Counted from the stretch's first letter, positions 21,407-32,037 are shown. The stretch: 64,000 nucleotides of DNA from Aporrectodea caliginosa (GCA_020284085.1 JACEVL010000802.1:186001-250000), one strand, 5' to 3'. Program-made: numbers and translations. The notes: a model not told the origin generated them from the letters alone.

Positions 21407-21800
21407 TAGATAGATATGCGAGGAGATGAGTGACCTAAGACTCTTAGACTCCTCACCTGTTCAGCAAAAGGGAATTATACACATTACCCACTTCAATTAT
21501 AAAAAATTATATACACATAATACTGCTGTCATTCAAACATTTAAACGCGACTGCTAATTAATCTATTCAACATAATTGTAAAAACGTTTTTTTTATTTAT
21601 CTTCAAAAAACGTCGTTTTTTATTTTCGTCACATATTTCTCGGGTATTTTATTTTTATGTAACTTTATTTGTTAAGTGTCTGTTATTATTTGTCTCCTTC
21701 TTTGTTGGTTTACTTCATTTTTATACTTAATAAAATTCTAGACAAATTACTCACAAAATAGCCAATGTCATCCGGTACAAATGTTACATCTCTATTTCAG

Positions 21801-21987
21801 TTTTACAACCTTCCACTGGAAATGTTGGACATTATCTTACAAAAGTTCTATCTATATTGGATATTGAATTCATCAACAAAACAAAGAGACGAAGAAGTTA
21901 TCAGGTGTCTCATATCAGTCGACGTTTGCTTTAATCGAAGAATTACCCGACAAAGGTTCAAGAAAGCAATCTGGCGCTACCTGAAAG
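21801..21987 (+). CDS. CARD gene exon 3 (F-box-like segment)
   Basis: The acceptor CTATTTCAG ends at 21800 and the donor GTGATG starts at 21988, leaving phase 1. The 62 residues begin FYNLPLEMLDIILQKFYLYW, then IRCLISVDVCFNRRITRQRF and KKAIWRYLK. LPLEMLDIIL followed by a Ser-Val-x-x-x-Phe block and FKK..WRYL fits the F-box pattern (LP.E.l..Il...L ... vcr.f). F-box proteins recruit substrates to SCF ubiquitin ligases, but whether this divergent version binds Skp1 is unknown. The paralog at 35285 matches 55 of 62 residues, so the exon is clearly conserved. Confidence 0.8.
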
Positions 21988-22687
21988 GTGATGTGCATTC
22001 ACAGAATTAGAGACAATCTTATTTACATCTGCCTCAGTCTATTTCTTTGATTATGCAGTCTAAATCTGAAAAGTTCTGTTGTGCCATTATTAGTAACGTA
22101 TAAGGCTGGTTACTTATCCAGACAATAACAGATACAGCGCCTTTCAATACCCCATTAGCGTCACCTTCACTGGCCTACTAATATTGAAGTAATTAAAAAC
22201 GAAACATTGGGAGAATCCTCGAACAACAGGCAAAAATGAGCTTACCAGGTGCTTAGAGAGTAAGAACACGACTCGTTGGTTGCCAACAGGTACATCTGTG
22301 GATCGGTGACTACCGTTGTTTCCGTTGAAATATGAATGATTACCTGGACCAGTAGTGGATGGGTTTGATCGACTGGCTTTATTGCGGGCCTCGATCCCAG
22401 CGGAGTGACGACCTATAGGATAGGTCTGGCCTTCGTATCAAACCAGTGATTTGCCTTGTGCATGGGCGTGGCTGAAGCAATGGCAGTTTCCCTCGCCGAG
22501 AGATGGAATCTGTGATATCTCGTTGGACCGAGACCTTGATTTCAAATCTCCTCTTGTTTCAAATCCAAAGAATGCCAACAGAGAGGTTTCTCATTTACCT
22601 AAGCGAAAGGAATGTCGGCGTTAAAAACTAGCTGTAATGTAAGAAAACTGTGCTATCAGTAAAACGTGATGTTATTGGTTTTCTTAG
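21988..22687 (+). other. intron 3 of the CARD gene
   Basis: No repeat or RNA gene recognised. Ends with the acceptor TTTTCTTAG before 22688. Confidence 0.6.
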
Positions 22688-22972
22688 ATTTTTATGAAAA
22701 AACCAAGATAAGATCCGCAATCGTTAGAAAGAACCGAAAGTATCTCCTGGAAAATATTCGACCGAATGACGAGTTCATCGATTCGCTGTTGTCCTTCGAC
22801 TGCATAACGGAAGAACAAAGTTACTTCATTCTGCGCCAATGTTCAAAACGAGATAAGAACGCCGAACTTTTGCAAGTTTTGAGGTCTGACGAGACAACAT
22901 TTTCTAATTTCGTAAAGTGTCTTCGACAAACGAATCAAGCAGCAGTTGCATGGATTGTCGAAAACGGAGGAG
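22688..22972 (+). CDS. CARD gene exon 4 (caspase recruitment domain)
   Basis: Joins exon 3 in phase 1 to read through ..LKDFYEKTKIRSA. The 95 residues are a complete CARD, a six-helix death-fold domain that binds other CARDs in apoptosis or innate immune signalling: IVRKNRKYLLENIRPNDEFI (H1-H2), DSLLSFDCITEEQSYFIL (H2-H3), KRDKNAELLQVLRS (H4), TTFSNFVKCLRQTNQAAVAW (H5-H6). The key pattern 'NR..L..nI...LL....iT......I ... F..cLr.T.Q' is all present. The donor GTTTAC at 22973 is weak but keeps phase 1 with the next exon. Without splicing here the frame would stop at 23091. Confidence 0.88.
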
Positions 22973-23300
22973 GTTTACAGAGCAAATCTTATTTAAAAGC
23001 TCGTGATTCACATTCTTTGTTTCATAATATTATATTCTCGTTATACATCTATATCGAATTACATCAAGATTACTGTGTGACCGTTGGGTAATTCTTTATC
23101 ATCAATATGCTTTGTTGGGTTGGTACTTAGTTAACACATAACTGACTATCGGAAATCTGAAAGGGTCACGGAAATAAAAGCTAAAGACTACATTCTTTCA
23201 GTTCATAACTCGATTATAATATTAATTTAGTAAAACTGCACTGAACTGAATAGCACCTAAGATATACATACTACATGTGTTGTACATTTTCTAATTGCAG

Positions 23301-23662
23301 TTGTAATTAAAGTCAAAGTCAAAATTTGTGGTATAACGTATACAGCGTCCATGGATCATCATCAAAGAATCCGTGACAATCGAAACAGAACCAATCCAAG
23401 ATCACATGTAACTGACAAACTTCTGGAGAAAGGCATAGAAATCCTCGACTATCAGCTGATCAAACAGACTGTGGTCAACTGGATCTGGTGTCGATCACAA
23501 GCAGCCCTTAAAATTTTTCAGAAGCTCTACGAATCGAATCAGCTGAAAGATATATTCTTTGGGTTTGCGAATATTCGACCACCTACTTCTGAAATCATGA
23601 AATCAAATGTGATCAACATTGATGTCAATCAACTCAAGCAAACAGTTGGCAAGTTGTTATGA
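23301..23662 (+). CDS. CARD gene exon 5 (TRADD-N-like region and stop)
   Basis: The acceptor CTAATTGCAG ends at 23300. In phase it reads VVIKVKVKICGITYTA, then KLLEKGIEILDYQLIKQTV, NWIWCRSQAALKIFQKLYES and IRPPTSEIMKSNVINIDVNQ before TGA at 23660-23662. The pattern 'beta strand with C; F..lYEsnqLKdiF; viNIDV..lkqtv..LL' recalls the N-terminal domain of TRADD, an adaptor-type fold, though this is a weak match by eye. Splicing exons 1-5 gives exactly 326 codons with all phases agreeing. A short N-terminal basic piece, F-box-like segment, CARD and this region make a signalling-adaptor architecture. Confidence 0.75.
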
Positions 23663-23993
23663 AGGCTTTCATGTTAATTTCAGGCTACCTGAATGGTGTC
23701 TATTTAGCCATGACTGAGACTAAGACATCTGAAAAACAAAAAACCGAATTGGAAGATAAAAATTCGAATAGTTAAAGTTGAAGAAGAAACAACAATTCTT
23801 ACAGTAAACGATCAAAATAAGTAAACAGACGCGAAGTGAGATGATGAAATAGATACACATACATTAACGTCATAGGCAGGTAGTCAGAAGGAAAGCGTGT
23901 GAACAGGGCATTGATAATGTGCAATGACAGATAACTGCAGTGATCAGACTGGATGGCAAGTAAAAAGGTATTTCAATAGTATAAAATACTATA

Positions 23994-23999
23994 AATAAA
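23994..23999 (+). promoter_or_regulatory. candidate polyadenylation signal after the CARD gene stop
   Basis: AATAAA 332 bp downstream of the TGA at 23662. It would allow a transcript that ends before the propeller exon. Confidence 0.4.
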
Positions 24000-24857
24000 G
24001 AGCGAATGGTATGGACGGCAGCGAAATAGTGAAAGCCTGCAATATTCACTAAGTTGGAATGAGAGACAGACAGAGAGACAAGAAGACAAGAAGATAGGCA
24101 GTTACAAATAGTCAGGCCATATGGCTACATAGGCTACGACCAAGCAGTTAATCTATATCAGGTCTGAACTTCCGAAGCAACACAGTTCAAAATGATATAA
24201 AGAGCAAAGGAAACTATAGAAATGATTTCATTTTATAGCATTGTAGCAGTGAAATAAGACTGAAATCCTATCACAGCTTCAAATGAACAGTGATGAATTG
24301 TTACAGATTTAAAAAAACATTTGAGTGAGGTCAACAGGCAGAAACAGGCAAAAGAGAGCGAGTTCTGAAGGTAGTTACTGATATGCAGCGAATAAGAACA
24401 CGAAGAAAGCCACAAATGTATAGCAAGAGTGAGATGGACATTTTTGAGAAGATGGACGATAACGGCAAATAATGAGCAAATGAGTGTAACAGGCAATTGC
24501 AGAAAAGTAACAACAACTATCAGCAAATAACATTGGACACATTAGAAAATAAATAGAAACATACACTTAAAAATTCAATGATCTGAATCACCAAATACCC
24601 CTAATTCAACTTCTATTGCTATATTAAAATCAATGAATGATAATGGTTAGCTATTAGAAATTTGATAAGTTTTTTGTATTTTAATAGTGAGTCTAATTGA
24701 TGCTAATTATACGATTAAGATACAAAAAACAATAATAAATGAACAAATATATAATTAATTCAAAATCACCATTAACAGTCAATAAAATAGAATTAGTAAA
24801 AGATAAAAAATTTGCCTTACAAATAATTATTTTTTATTATTGAGAATTCTGTTTCAG
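24000..24857. other. AT-rich spacer before the propeller exon
   Basis: No exon recognised. Sequence becomes very AT-rich (24550-24850). It must contain the exon that joins the propeller in phase 1, or it is an intron of a longer transcript. Confidence 0.35.
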
Positions 24858-25774
24858 TTTTAGTCGTATGTCCGATTTCCGTTAAATTCATGGAGACACT
24901 CGACATAAAAAGCAGTGAATCTGTTTGGGGTATGACCAAACTACGAAATAAAATCTACGTCCTTTGTCGATATTGTGCTCCTGATCATCACGTAATTCGT
25001 GTCTTTGAGGGTCAAAGTCCATTTCGTCTTCAGACGATTATTGCAGTAAAAGCGATCAAATATCCTTCTGACATTGAATCCAATGAGAAGGAAAATTGTC
25101 TTTACGTCTCTGACCGATTGGAGAAATGCGTCTGGAAGATTACGAGAGAAACAGCTGATCAATACGAAATCATCAAATGGCTTACCACTGATGATGAGTC
25201 GTGCACTCTGTCAGTCTCCACTGATGGTCAGTTGTTGATAGTCGGTGAGTCATCGTCAATTTTGTGGAAATACTCATCGAGCACAGAATTTATTTGGTCC
25301 ATTCAGTTACCAAGAGACTTCAAGAAACCTCGTCATGCAGTGGAAACATCCAACGGGAATTTCATCGTCATTCATCAGTGGCTGGAAAAGAAGAAAGAGA
25401 GACAGAGAATGAGACGGAGGAGGACAACATGGGTCGTAAGTGAAATGACCAGACATGGACAGAGAGTCATCCGTCGTTTTCTTCCATCAAATAAGACGCA
25501 ACAACTAAATGATCCTCAATATCTCGCACTCGATTCAGATGATCGAGTGTTTGTGGCTGACTATGGCAATAATAGAGTGATTCTCTTGAATTCCGATCTT
25601 AAATGGAATCGAATTCTTTGTCAGACATCCGAAAAAGACGAAGAAGACATATACGCGAGCTTAGAAACGAGCGATTTAAAGGCATGGAGGTTGTATTACG
25701 ACAAACAAAAGAATCAATTGATTGTGGGAGGAAGACATTTTTATACAGAAGGAGTAAATGTTTACGCTTTGTAG
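24858..25774 (+). CDS. NHL-type beta-propeller exon
   Basis: The acceptor CTGTTTCAG ends at 24857 and the frame enters in phase 1 (LVVCPISVKFMETLDIKSS), so the Met at 24890 is probably internal. The protein is a beta-propeller of NHL/SMP type: SVWGMTKLRNKIYVLCRY, KYPSDIESNEKENCLYVSD, CVWKITRE, TLSVSTDGQLLIVGES, LPRDFKKPRHAVETSNGNFI, QYLALDSDDRVFVADYGNNR and WRLYYDKQKNQLIVGGR. The repeated 'LYVSD', 'FVADYGNNRV' strands mark blades. I recognise a large multigene family of marine invertebrates. One insertion rich in Lys/Arg/Glu (KKKERQRMRRRRTT) interrupts a blade loop. The stop is at 25772-25774. It may be the C-terminal half of the CARD protein or a neighbouring gene. Confidence 0.85.
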
Positions 25775-26035
25775 CCGATTGTCTGCCTTTCAAGTCCGCT
25801 TTGAGAACTGATATCATACTTTGAATTTTTCAGTTTTCTTGGATAATTTAATTGCAAAACTTGAGGAACCATGAAAAGATCTTACTTTTTGCGGTTGGAT
25901 GTCTAACTGCTAAGTAGCTGCTTTTTGTTGAATATCCTTTCATACACGAAATCAGTCAATTTCTTTTATTCCAAGAAATGAGTCTTTAGCAGTAAACGAT
26001 GTAGCACACTAAATGTTTGGACCATAAAAACCTAG

Positions 26036-26068
26036 AATAAATGTTAAAACAGAAGGCATTGAAATAAA
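26036..26068 (+). promoter_or_regulatory. two candidate polyadenylation signals after the propeller
   Basis: AATAAA at 26036-26041 and again at 26063-26068, 262-294 bp after the propeller stop, a normal distance for a 3' untranslated region. Confidence 0.5.
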
Positions 26069-26099
26069 TGTTTTATATATTTTCATTCAGGAAAGAACA

Positions 26100-27496
26100 G
26101 TTATATTAGGAAACTGAAAATGCATTAGAATGATAAGTAGGCCTACCGGAATCTCATGTATAGAAAGTTATTTGGCTGCAATAGATGAGAATCTGATTAA
26201 AGTTTATTTTTATCGCTTTGGTAGATCAGACTTACGCCTATATAACATAGTGATGAAATGCCGCAACATGTCCTATACTTTACATTTGTCTGATTCGAGA
26301 TAACATTTTTTAATATTAAATTTTGGTTGTGAATGTGTCAATATTCTGCTTGCTGTTTCAAACTCAGCTCATTTAAAACAAAATGCTAAACCATTTATCA
26401 AAACATAACTTAATCGGTGATCCTAATGCCTAGGTCTTTTCAACCTCTTTTCTTTTCCTATATTAATGTATTTAACCTGTTTGTACTGAGCTGCGGTTTG
26501 CCAGCCTGATTGGTTATAATAAACGAAGAGATATATATATATATAATTATATATGACTCAAAGCGCAGGTAAACGTGATTTTACGTTGAAGCGTCGTAGA
26601 CATGAGAAGTCAGCACTCAGCAGTGCTATGTTTATCTAAAACAGAGAAGATACGGAAACAGCCCACGGGAAAACGACTCCAGGCAAATAAAAAATTTAGT
26701 TAATCTCCAAGGCCAACATTAAGCATAGAGTGCGCACGTGCGCCGAAAGAGAGCTTCAGAGTCCGGACCAGCGCCGGAAAGGGGAGTCCACCGACAGCCG
26801 TCGTTGTCCTCGATATGGTCCTCGGAACTGGTCGAGTGGTCACAGATCTTAGAAGTCCGCACGAGACGAAGATGCTGCGATTGAATAAAGTGCAGAGCCT
26901 TCGAGAATTAGCCCAGTCTTCACAATTATGTTTTATTCTCTTCTAGTTGTGTAGCCAGCTGAACGATTTTTAGGACTATATATATATAATATTAATTGAT
27001 ACTTTGGAGGCTTTGGGCAAAGAGTTTAGAACATTTTGTAGTTTTGAGTGATTTCTTTAACTGCAAATAAAATGTCAATGAGAATCGTCAAGAAACCTAT
27101 ATAATTATTCCAGGGAACTTTTCAAACAAACCAAGGTTGTAAATGTAGGCCTAATCCTTTGAATGTTAGAAGTGTGATATTGGTCCGACCTGTAAGTTGA
27201 ATTGATGTATTCATTGAACAAAAATCAAATACGGCTCTTAAATTACGCGCCGAACAGCTGCGTTTTATAACAGAATTGTCCAAGTGTACAGAATTTTGGG
27301 GATTTAAATTTGTTCAATTGCTGTCTGGTAGGAAAAATAGGAACTCAGTGTGGATGGTTTTAATCAGTCCATTTTCTGCCATTCGGAATGCACGCTATTG
27401 ACGGTCCTTAGCGTCGTCCTCGACTAACCATTTCGTTAACGATAAAAACACACAACATAGGAACAGGGCAACTGGATGCGAATTCGTAGACCATAC
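26100..27496. other. intergenic, possible solo LTR near 26480-26960
   Basis: The part 26570-26960 is GC-richer than its surroundings and carries AATAAAGTGCAGAGCC near 26883 with a following pyrimidine-rich stretch, a layout typical of retrotransposon LTRs. I could not find matching target duplications or a TG..CA boundary, so this is only a suggestion. Rest unassigned. Confidence 0.25.
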
Positions 27497-27504
27497 ACTA
27501 CTAC

Positions 27505-27874
27505 CATAGGCGCCGACTCCTTGGGAGCCTTGGGTGCCAATGCACCCAGAGAGAAAGTTCAGTGGGTGCCTGGCACCCAGAAGAATTCAGACCTTAAATT
27601 CAAATTGTTTGAATTATGTTACAGTAGGCTAATCTCACAACTTGTGAAGCAGTACAACACAAATACCCAACATTGCATGGTATCACAATAGTGAGTTTCA
27701 AATACTTTTTCTAACCATATAATCCTTGATTTCTTTTCCCAAAATGCACTAAAAGTCACCTCTGGCAATGTAGAATATACAAAATGTTCACGGGTAGGCC
27801 TACTGGGGTATACTAGGACCATGCAGTCACTGCAGTGGCACCCAGAGACAAAACCAAAAGTCGGCGCCTATGAC
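27505..27874. mobile_element. hAT-type MITE, 370 bp
   Basis: Inverted ends CATAGGCGCCGAC and GTCGGCGCCTATG, flanked by ACTACTAC (27497-27504) and ACTGCTAC (27875-27882), an 8-bp target duplication with one change, which is the hAT hallmark. 'GCACCCAGAGA' also occurs near both ends. No coding capacity. Confidence 0.88.
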
Positions 27875-28249
27875 TGCTACGGTCCAATGCATTTGGTCAC
27901 CAACAGAATACGAGTCATAAATGGCGTGACCTAGTTTTGGCTTCTGTTGAAGTACAAAGATGAGCACTAGATACGGAACGTGAATGTTTTGCAGTAACCT
28001 ACCACCTACAGCATAGTAAAGAGGTAGGCTAGCCTTACCACGTCTTCCGACTTCTGCTTTTTAGCAGGCTTTCGAGAGCGCATATCCTTTGTTGGAACAT
28101 TAAGATCTTTCTGAACTCTACATCATTTACTGGCAAATGATCTGATAAATTAATGGCATTTTCACTAATTTTATACTCCATTATTCTTGCATAGGCTATC
28201 CAGATAAATATGTCTCAATCCAAGAGTGTCTTTTAGTCGTTTCTTGCCA

Positions 28250-29040
28250 GTATGTGTATTTGTCTTTATCTGGGTTATTCCGTTCCATTAATTAGGTTTA
28301 TTTGTTTATCCATGCTTTTGAAACAGATAATAACCACGATTATCGAGTCTGCATTCAAAATTCATATCTCACAGAATTACCAGCCCATCTGCTTCATTAG
28401 TCTGAATATAACTCTGCATGAACAATTAAGGGGCCGTCCATAAAGTACGTCACGCTATTTTGACCATTTTACCCCCCTGTCACAAACTGTCACAAAACTC
28501 GGACCCCCCTAAAGTACGTCACACTTTCGACCGGGAAACTTTTCGAGGGGGGGTAGTGACAGCAGTTTTCCCAAGAATTTTCGAGGGGGTAGTAACAGGT
28601 GTTTTCCCGTGACTTTTCGAGGGAGGGGGTAGTAACAACAGTTTTTCCACACCAAAAATTTTCGAGGGGGTAGTAACAAGACTTTTCCAAGATTTTATCC
28701 ATAAATTTCACACTTTTGTATAAAATAAATTTTAAATAAAATTTAAAAAAAAATAAATGTGTGACGTCACGCATGGCCTGACCCCCCTGTCACAAACTGT
28801 CACACTTTCTTAAACCCCCTGGAGCGTGACGTACTTTATGGACGGCCCCTAAGCAGTAACTTTAAGTGTACTATAACAGCAGGCTGACAGTGTATTATAT
28901 TATGTTCCTTTGTTAATAAATCCAGTCCACAAGCTTTACCATTGTTTATGAATTTTAAGGGATTTAAGGCCCATTTCGATATCATCAATATTATGTTAAG
29001 TTGATCTCCACTGGCATCGTATTCAGAAAGCAACATGGAG
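28250..29040 (-). mobile_element. LINE reverse transcriptase fragment interrupted by a MITE
   Basis: On the minus strand 29036-28850 gives NNGKACGLDLLTKEHNIIHC and QPAVIVHLKLLL, the 'GKa.GLDgl..EHl..a.p....hL..lf' region of RT linkers. The frame is cut at 28850 by the element at 28440-28849, after which related sequence continues (a FRLMKQMGW-like block near 28395). Decayed. Confidence 0.6.
28440..28849. mobile_element. TIR element with GGGGCCGTCCATAAAGTACG ends, 410 bp
   Basis: Begins GGGGCCGTCCATAAAGTACG and ends with the complement, flanked by TAA on both sides (28437-28439 and 28850-28852), suggesting a 3-bp target duplication as in PIF/Harbinger-like elements. The middle holds four degenerate copies of TTTTCGAGGGGGTAGTAACA. 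Similar termini are widespread in invertebrate genomes. No coding capacity. Confidence 0.88.
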
Positions 29041-29582
29041 TAAAGACTCTCCTAAAAATAATAACCCTGTCATTGTCCTTTTATTTATGAGACTTACATA
29101 ATCATGTGTGTAAAATGAAATCATATGTTTAAAAGCATTTACCTAGTCCTACAAGTCTTATATTCAAAGATCATACTTATGGGTTTGGTCAGATGCGGAC
29201 AATGTGGAGGGATGAAAGCATAGGGGGCCTTTATGGGATAATAACTATTGTACACAACCATAACTCGAATACACTTGAAAATAACAGTCTTGCTGTCCCT
29301 AAAACTACCTCATTTTAATGAAACTGGGTCATGCTATTTATTACTACCGGTACCGTAGTAATTCTATTGGTCGGCATAGCATTTGACCCGTAGCAGTGTA
29401 TGGTCCACGAATACGCCAACCGGATATAACTCCACTGACCCTTCATGCTTGCACAAATCGCGCAAACAAAGCAGCCGCACATAGTTATGATATAGATCAT
29501 ATGATATGCCCGCATAGTCTATTATAATATACCCATCTAGTAGGGATTGTTTGTATGTGGCAAGGACTTTCATACTGGATAA
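29041..29582. other. unassigned
   Basis: No exon, RNA or repeat recognised. Confidence 0.3.
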
Positions 29583-29599
29583 TGCTTATTATTATTTTT

Positions 29600-29705
29600 A
29601 AGGCCCTGCTCATCTGTCTCCTGGCTGGCGAAAGTGCCCCCAAAGGCCATTGCATTAAAACGTTGTATCGTCAATGAGATACGTTGGAACAAAAAAGATG
29701 TTATT
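29600..29705 (-). mobile_element. 3' end of a restriction-like-endonuclease LINE (second fragment)
   Basis: The minus-strand translation LFQRISLTIQRFNAMAFGGT followed by FASQETDEQG matches the pieces at 3807-4056 and 47900-48050. Flanked by a short ATT-rich stretch as in the other copies. Confidence 0.65.
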
Positions 29706-29809
29706 ATAGAAAATAAATAGAAATATACATTATAGGTAATGTATTCACAAAATTCAGTGACTTTTTTGATTCCCTCTTTAAAGAAGTGGAAGGGTGTGTA
29801 TGGCACACA

Positions 29810-29990
29810 CACAAGCATTTGAGAGAGGAATAGATAGAAGACAGACAGAAACAGCCAGACAGACACATACATGTAGATATACAGACAGAGATAGAGTGAG
29901 ATGGACAGAGAAGACATACAGAGAACAGACACAGAGCGAGAGGGAGACAGACAGACAGACAGTCAAAAAGAAGTCAGACAAGCAGTCAGA
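29810..29990 (+). repeat. AGAC/GACA-rich low-complexity tract
   Basis: Irregular GACA and AGAC words, for example AGACAGACAGACAGAC near 29945. Cys-Leu-Ser-Val frames on the minus strand are artefacts of this. Confidence 0.85.
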
Positions 29991-30039
29991 CACACACTCG
30001 ACATAATATACCGAGATAGAAAGACAGTCAGGCAGAGGG

Positions 30040-30215
30040 ATATGAGGAAAGGCAGAGACCTTTGCTATGCCTAGGCGTGTCAGGAATGCACTAGCGTTCG
30101 TTTCACCCAGGTAAGAAGCTAACGAAATTAAGGCAGTTCCAGAGGCACCGAAGCCTTTGGAGAGTCTTGAAAGGAGTAGCAGGTGGTCTACGGTGTCCAA
30201 GGTCTGAGGTCAAGA
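30040..30215 (-). mobile_element. CR1/L2-like LINE reverse transcriptase fragment
   Basis: Minus-strand translation from 30200: MDTVDHLLLLSRLSKGFGAS and GTALISLASYLGETNASAFL, the region just after the catalytic AFDTVDH motif. Confidence 0.75.
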
Positions 30216-31039
30216 CAGTCAAACATATGTAGACAGAAAGTGTCGGCGCGTGCATTCCAACGCATCACCGAACTGGAGTCGAAGCAGGAAGAGAATTTGG
30301 CTCGAAAAACCAATTCGTGACAGTTCGTAATTTCATTTGGAAACTGCTGTGGTACCATACCTTATTCATTCATTCATTCAGTCAGAGGACTTATATAGCG
30401 GTGTCCAAGATACCCACTCAGAGGTGCCCATTTCCGGAGATAATGAACAGTTTTCAGATGTTTGTAGAAGGTGTATGCAGAATACGGAGATCTGAAGAAA
30501 GGTTATCAAAGTTGGTCGTCCCAACCACTAAAAAGGCACGACGTTGCGTCGTTGAAGTGCGCGCAAAGGAAACCTCAAGATGCAGCACGAAGGATTCCTC
30601 GGCTAATCTATTCACTTTTGAGGAGCAAATAAAAGGCATTGCTAATGGTAGACTGTTCGAAGAATCGGTTGTTTCCAGATCGACAAAGAATTGTGTCTCA
30701 TCAGTTGGTCTTTCGTGAACCCTAACCTTTTCTATGACTACAAACTATTAAGAATTTTACGGCTGCGAATATCAAAGATTCAGGCGCAGCAACAAAGATG
30801 TTGTTGCGTTAATTATACACAAATTGTTTTACTAAAAATAGGCACCAATCAATTTACATCCTGCTTTTATGACGAGCCACGGAGTAGGGCTTCGTATTTT
30901 TGATGTATGTCACTTGTAAATCAGAAGCCGTTTTTCATATTTTGACAGTTCTTAGAAAGTAAGCGTATTTAATTAGAAAAGGCGTAGCTTAATATAGCAA
31001 ATAGTTTCAAGTATGAATAACTCCTCAAATTCATTTCAG
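30216..31039. other. upstream of the second CARD-gene copy, unassigned
   Basis: Starts with LINE-flanking sequence; a 'CTTATATAGCGG' word near 30390 resembles the start of other dispersed repeats (1836, 48499). A 133-codon frame at 30317-30718 resembles nothing I know. Ends in the acceptor TTCATTTCAG before 31040. Confidence 0.3.
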
Positions 31040-31148
31040 TAAACCTTAAAAATGGACTCCTGCGCAGGAAATCGCAAGCTAACCGATAATGAAAGTAATC
31101 GTAAACGTAAGATTCCTGATTTGCGATTTTCTTCAAGTCGGAAAAGAG
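31040..31148 (+). CDS. CARD-gene paralog, exon 1
   Basis: Coding starts at ATG 31052: MDSCAGNRKLTDNESNRKRK and IPDLRFSSSRKR, 32 codons plus one base before GTAAGT at 31149. Position, phase 1 exit, basic character and the related intron start match the exon at 10852-10946. First exon of a tandem duplicate of that gene. Confidence 0.65.
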
Positions 31149-31216
31149 GTAAGTGGAAAGAAACAACTTTTTATACTAAAACTAAATTTGAAAAGCATCA
31201 ACGGGCAATAATTTGG

Positions 31217-31375
31217 ATCCTGAGTGGCCGAGTGGGTTGGTGCCCGCTCATCACGCCGGCGCCCCGGGTTCGCTTCCCGGTCGGTCGGTCGGTTTATCAG
31301 AGATTAATTTCTCGGATCTTTACTGCGGGTGGCTCGGTCGCAATATAAACGTGGAGTACAATACAACACAATACA
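31217..31375 (+). mobile_element. tRNA-derived SINE (Ser/Leu-type head)
   Basis: Contains an A-box-like TGGCCGAGTGG (31225-31235) and a B-box-like GGGTTCGCTTCCC (31266 on), spaced as in a type II tRNA promoter, then a non-tRNA body ending in repeats of AATACAACAC. Not a functional tRNA gene: the stem pairs poorly and it has a SINE tail. Confidence 0.65.
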
Positions 31376-31391
31376 ACACACCACAATATAC

Positions 31392-31620
31392 TGGGGCGCG
31401 GTGGTATAGGGGTATGTTCGGTGCCTTGCAGCTGGAGGGTTGGGGTTCGAATCCACCTCAAAGCCGCCGCGTAGGGACCCTGGGCAAGTCCTTCACTCGC
31501 AATTGCTCATGCGCTTCGGCGTGAAACTCCGATTCAGCGTTCGCGCAGTAGTCGGGAGCGCCTCTGAATGGGAAATCTGGTAGGGGCGCTATAACAAGTG
31601 TTCAAATATAATACAATACA
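31392..31620 (+). mobile_element. tRNA-derived SINE, second family
   Basis: An A-box-like GGTGGTATAGGGGT near 31400 and B-box GGGGTTCGAATCC near 31442, then a body with TGGGCAAGTCCTTCACTCG, ending AGGGGCGCTATAACAAGTG and ATACAATACAATACA tail. Inserted directly after the first SINE. Confidence 0.65.
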
Positions 31621-31893
31621 ATACAATTTATAATGCTCGGTTTAAAAGCAATGCAAAATTTGCGTATAAATAGGTGAAAATTACTGATCCTGTTCAGTGC
31701 GTCAACTGATAACTTTCGCATGATCCACGTCTGACGACAGAGTGTGCAATAACAGAATAAAATTTAACATCAGGATATTTTAGTTTCAACAAGTGCGAGA
31801 CAGTTCTATTGAGTCTTAAGTTTTAAATTATAGAGCTATGTATTGTATTTATAAATTTTTAAAGCGCCTCTCACAGAAATATGTTATAGCATA

Positions 31894-32037
31894 ATGAAGC
31901 ATAGACCATTGAAATCCATCCATTGTTGCTGCTATTGGCGATACGATTGCAAGAAGAACCCAGATAACCCATTTGCCTATTTCGATAAAGGTGCTCATGT
32001 TTATCATTGCTGTGTCAAAATGGGACACGTTTATTGA
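31894..32037 (+). CDS. 47-residue Cys/His/Tyr-rich small open frame
   Basis: Complete ATG-to-TGA frame: MKHRPLKSIHCCCYWRYDCK then KNPDNPFAYFDKGAHVYHCC and VKMGHVY. Six Cys and several His in 47 residues could bind metal, but it lies in the first intron of the CARD-gene paralog and I know no homolog. It may be chance or a fragment of a larger zinc-binding protein. Confidence 0.25.
   Translation: MKHRPLKSIHCCCYWRYDCKKNPDNPFAYFDKGAHVYHCCVKMGHVY

Noticed and set aside
20647..21456. 269-codon minus-strand frame of Ile-His-Pro-Ser repeats and several Met-Asp-Gly-Trp frames on the plus strand
   Set aside because: Direct translation of the GGAT tetranucleotide repeat, open in all frames.
26480..26960. 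Solo LTR
   Set aside because: Suggestive composition and AATAAA, but no verifiable ends or target duplication; kept only as a note.
29778..30200. Single 140-codon minus-strand gene
   Set aside because: Its first third is a LINE RT piece; the rest is AGAC-repeat translation.
31217..31290. Functional tRNA-Ser or tRNA-Leu gene
   Set aside because: A and B boxes are present but the arms pair poorly and a SINE body and tail follow.
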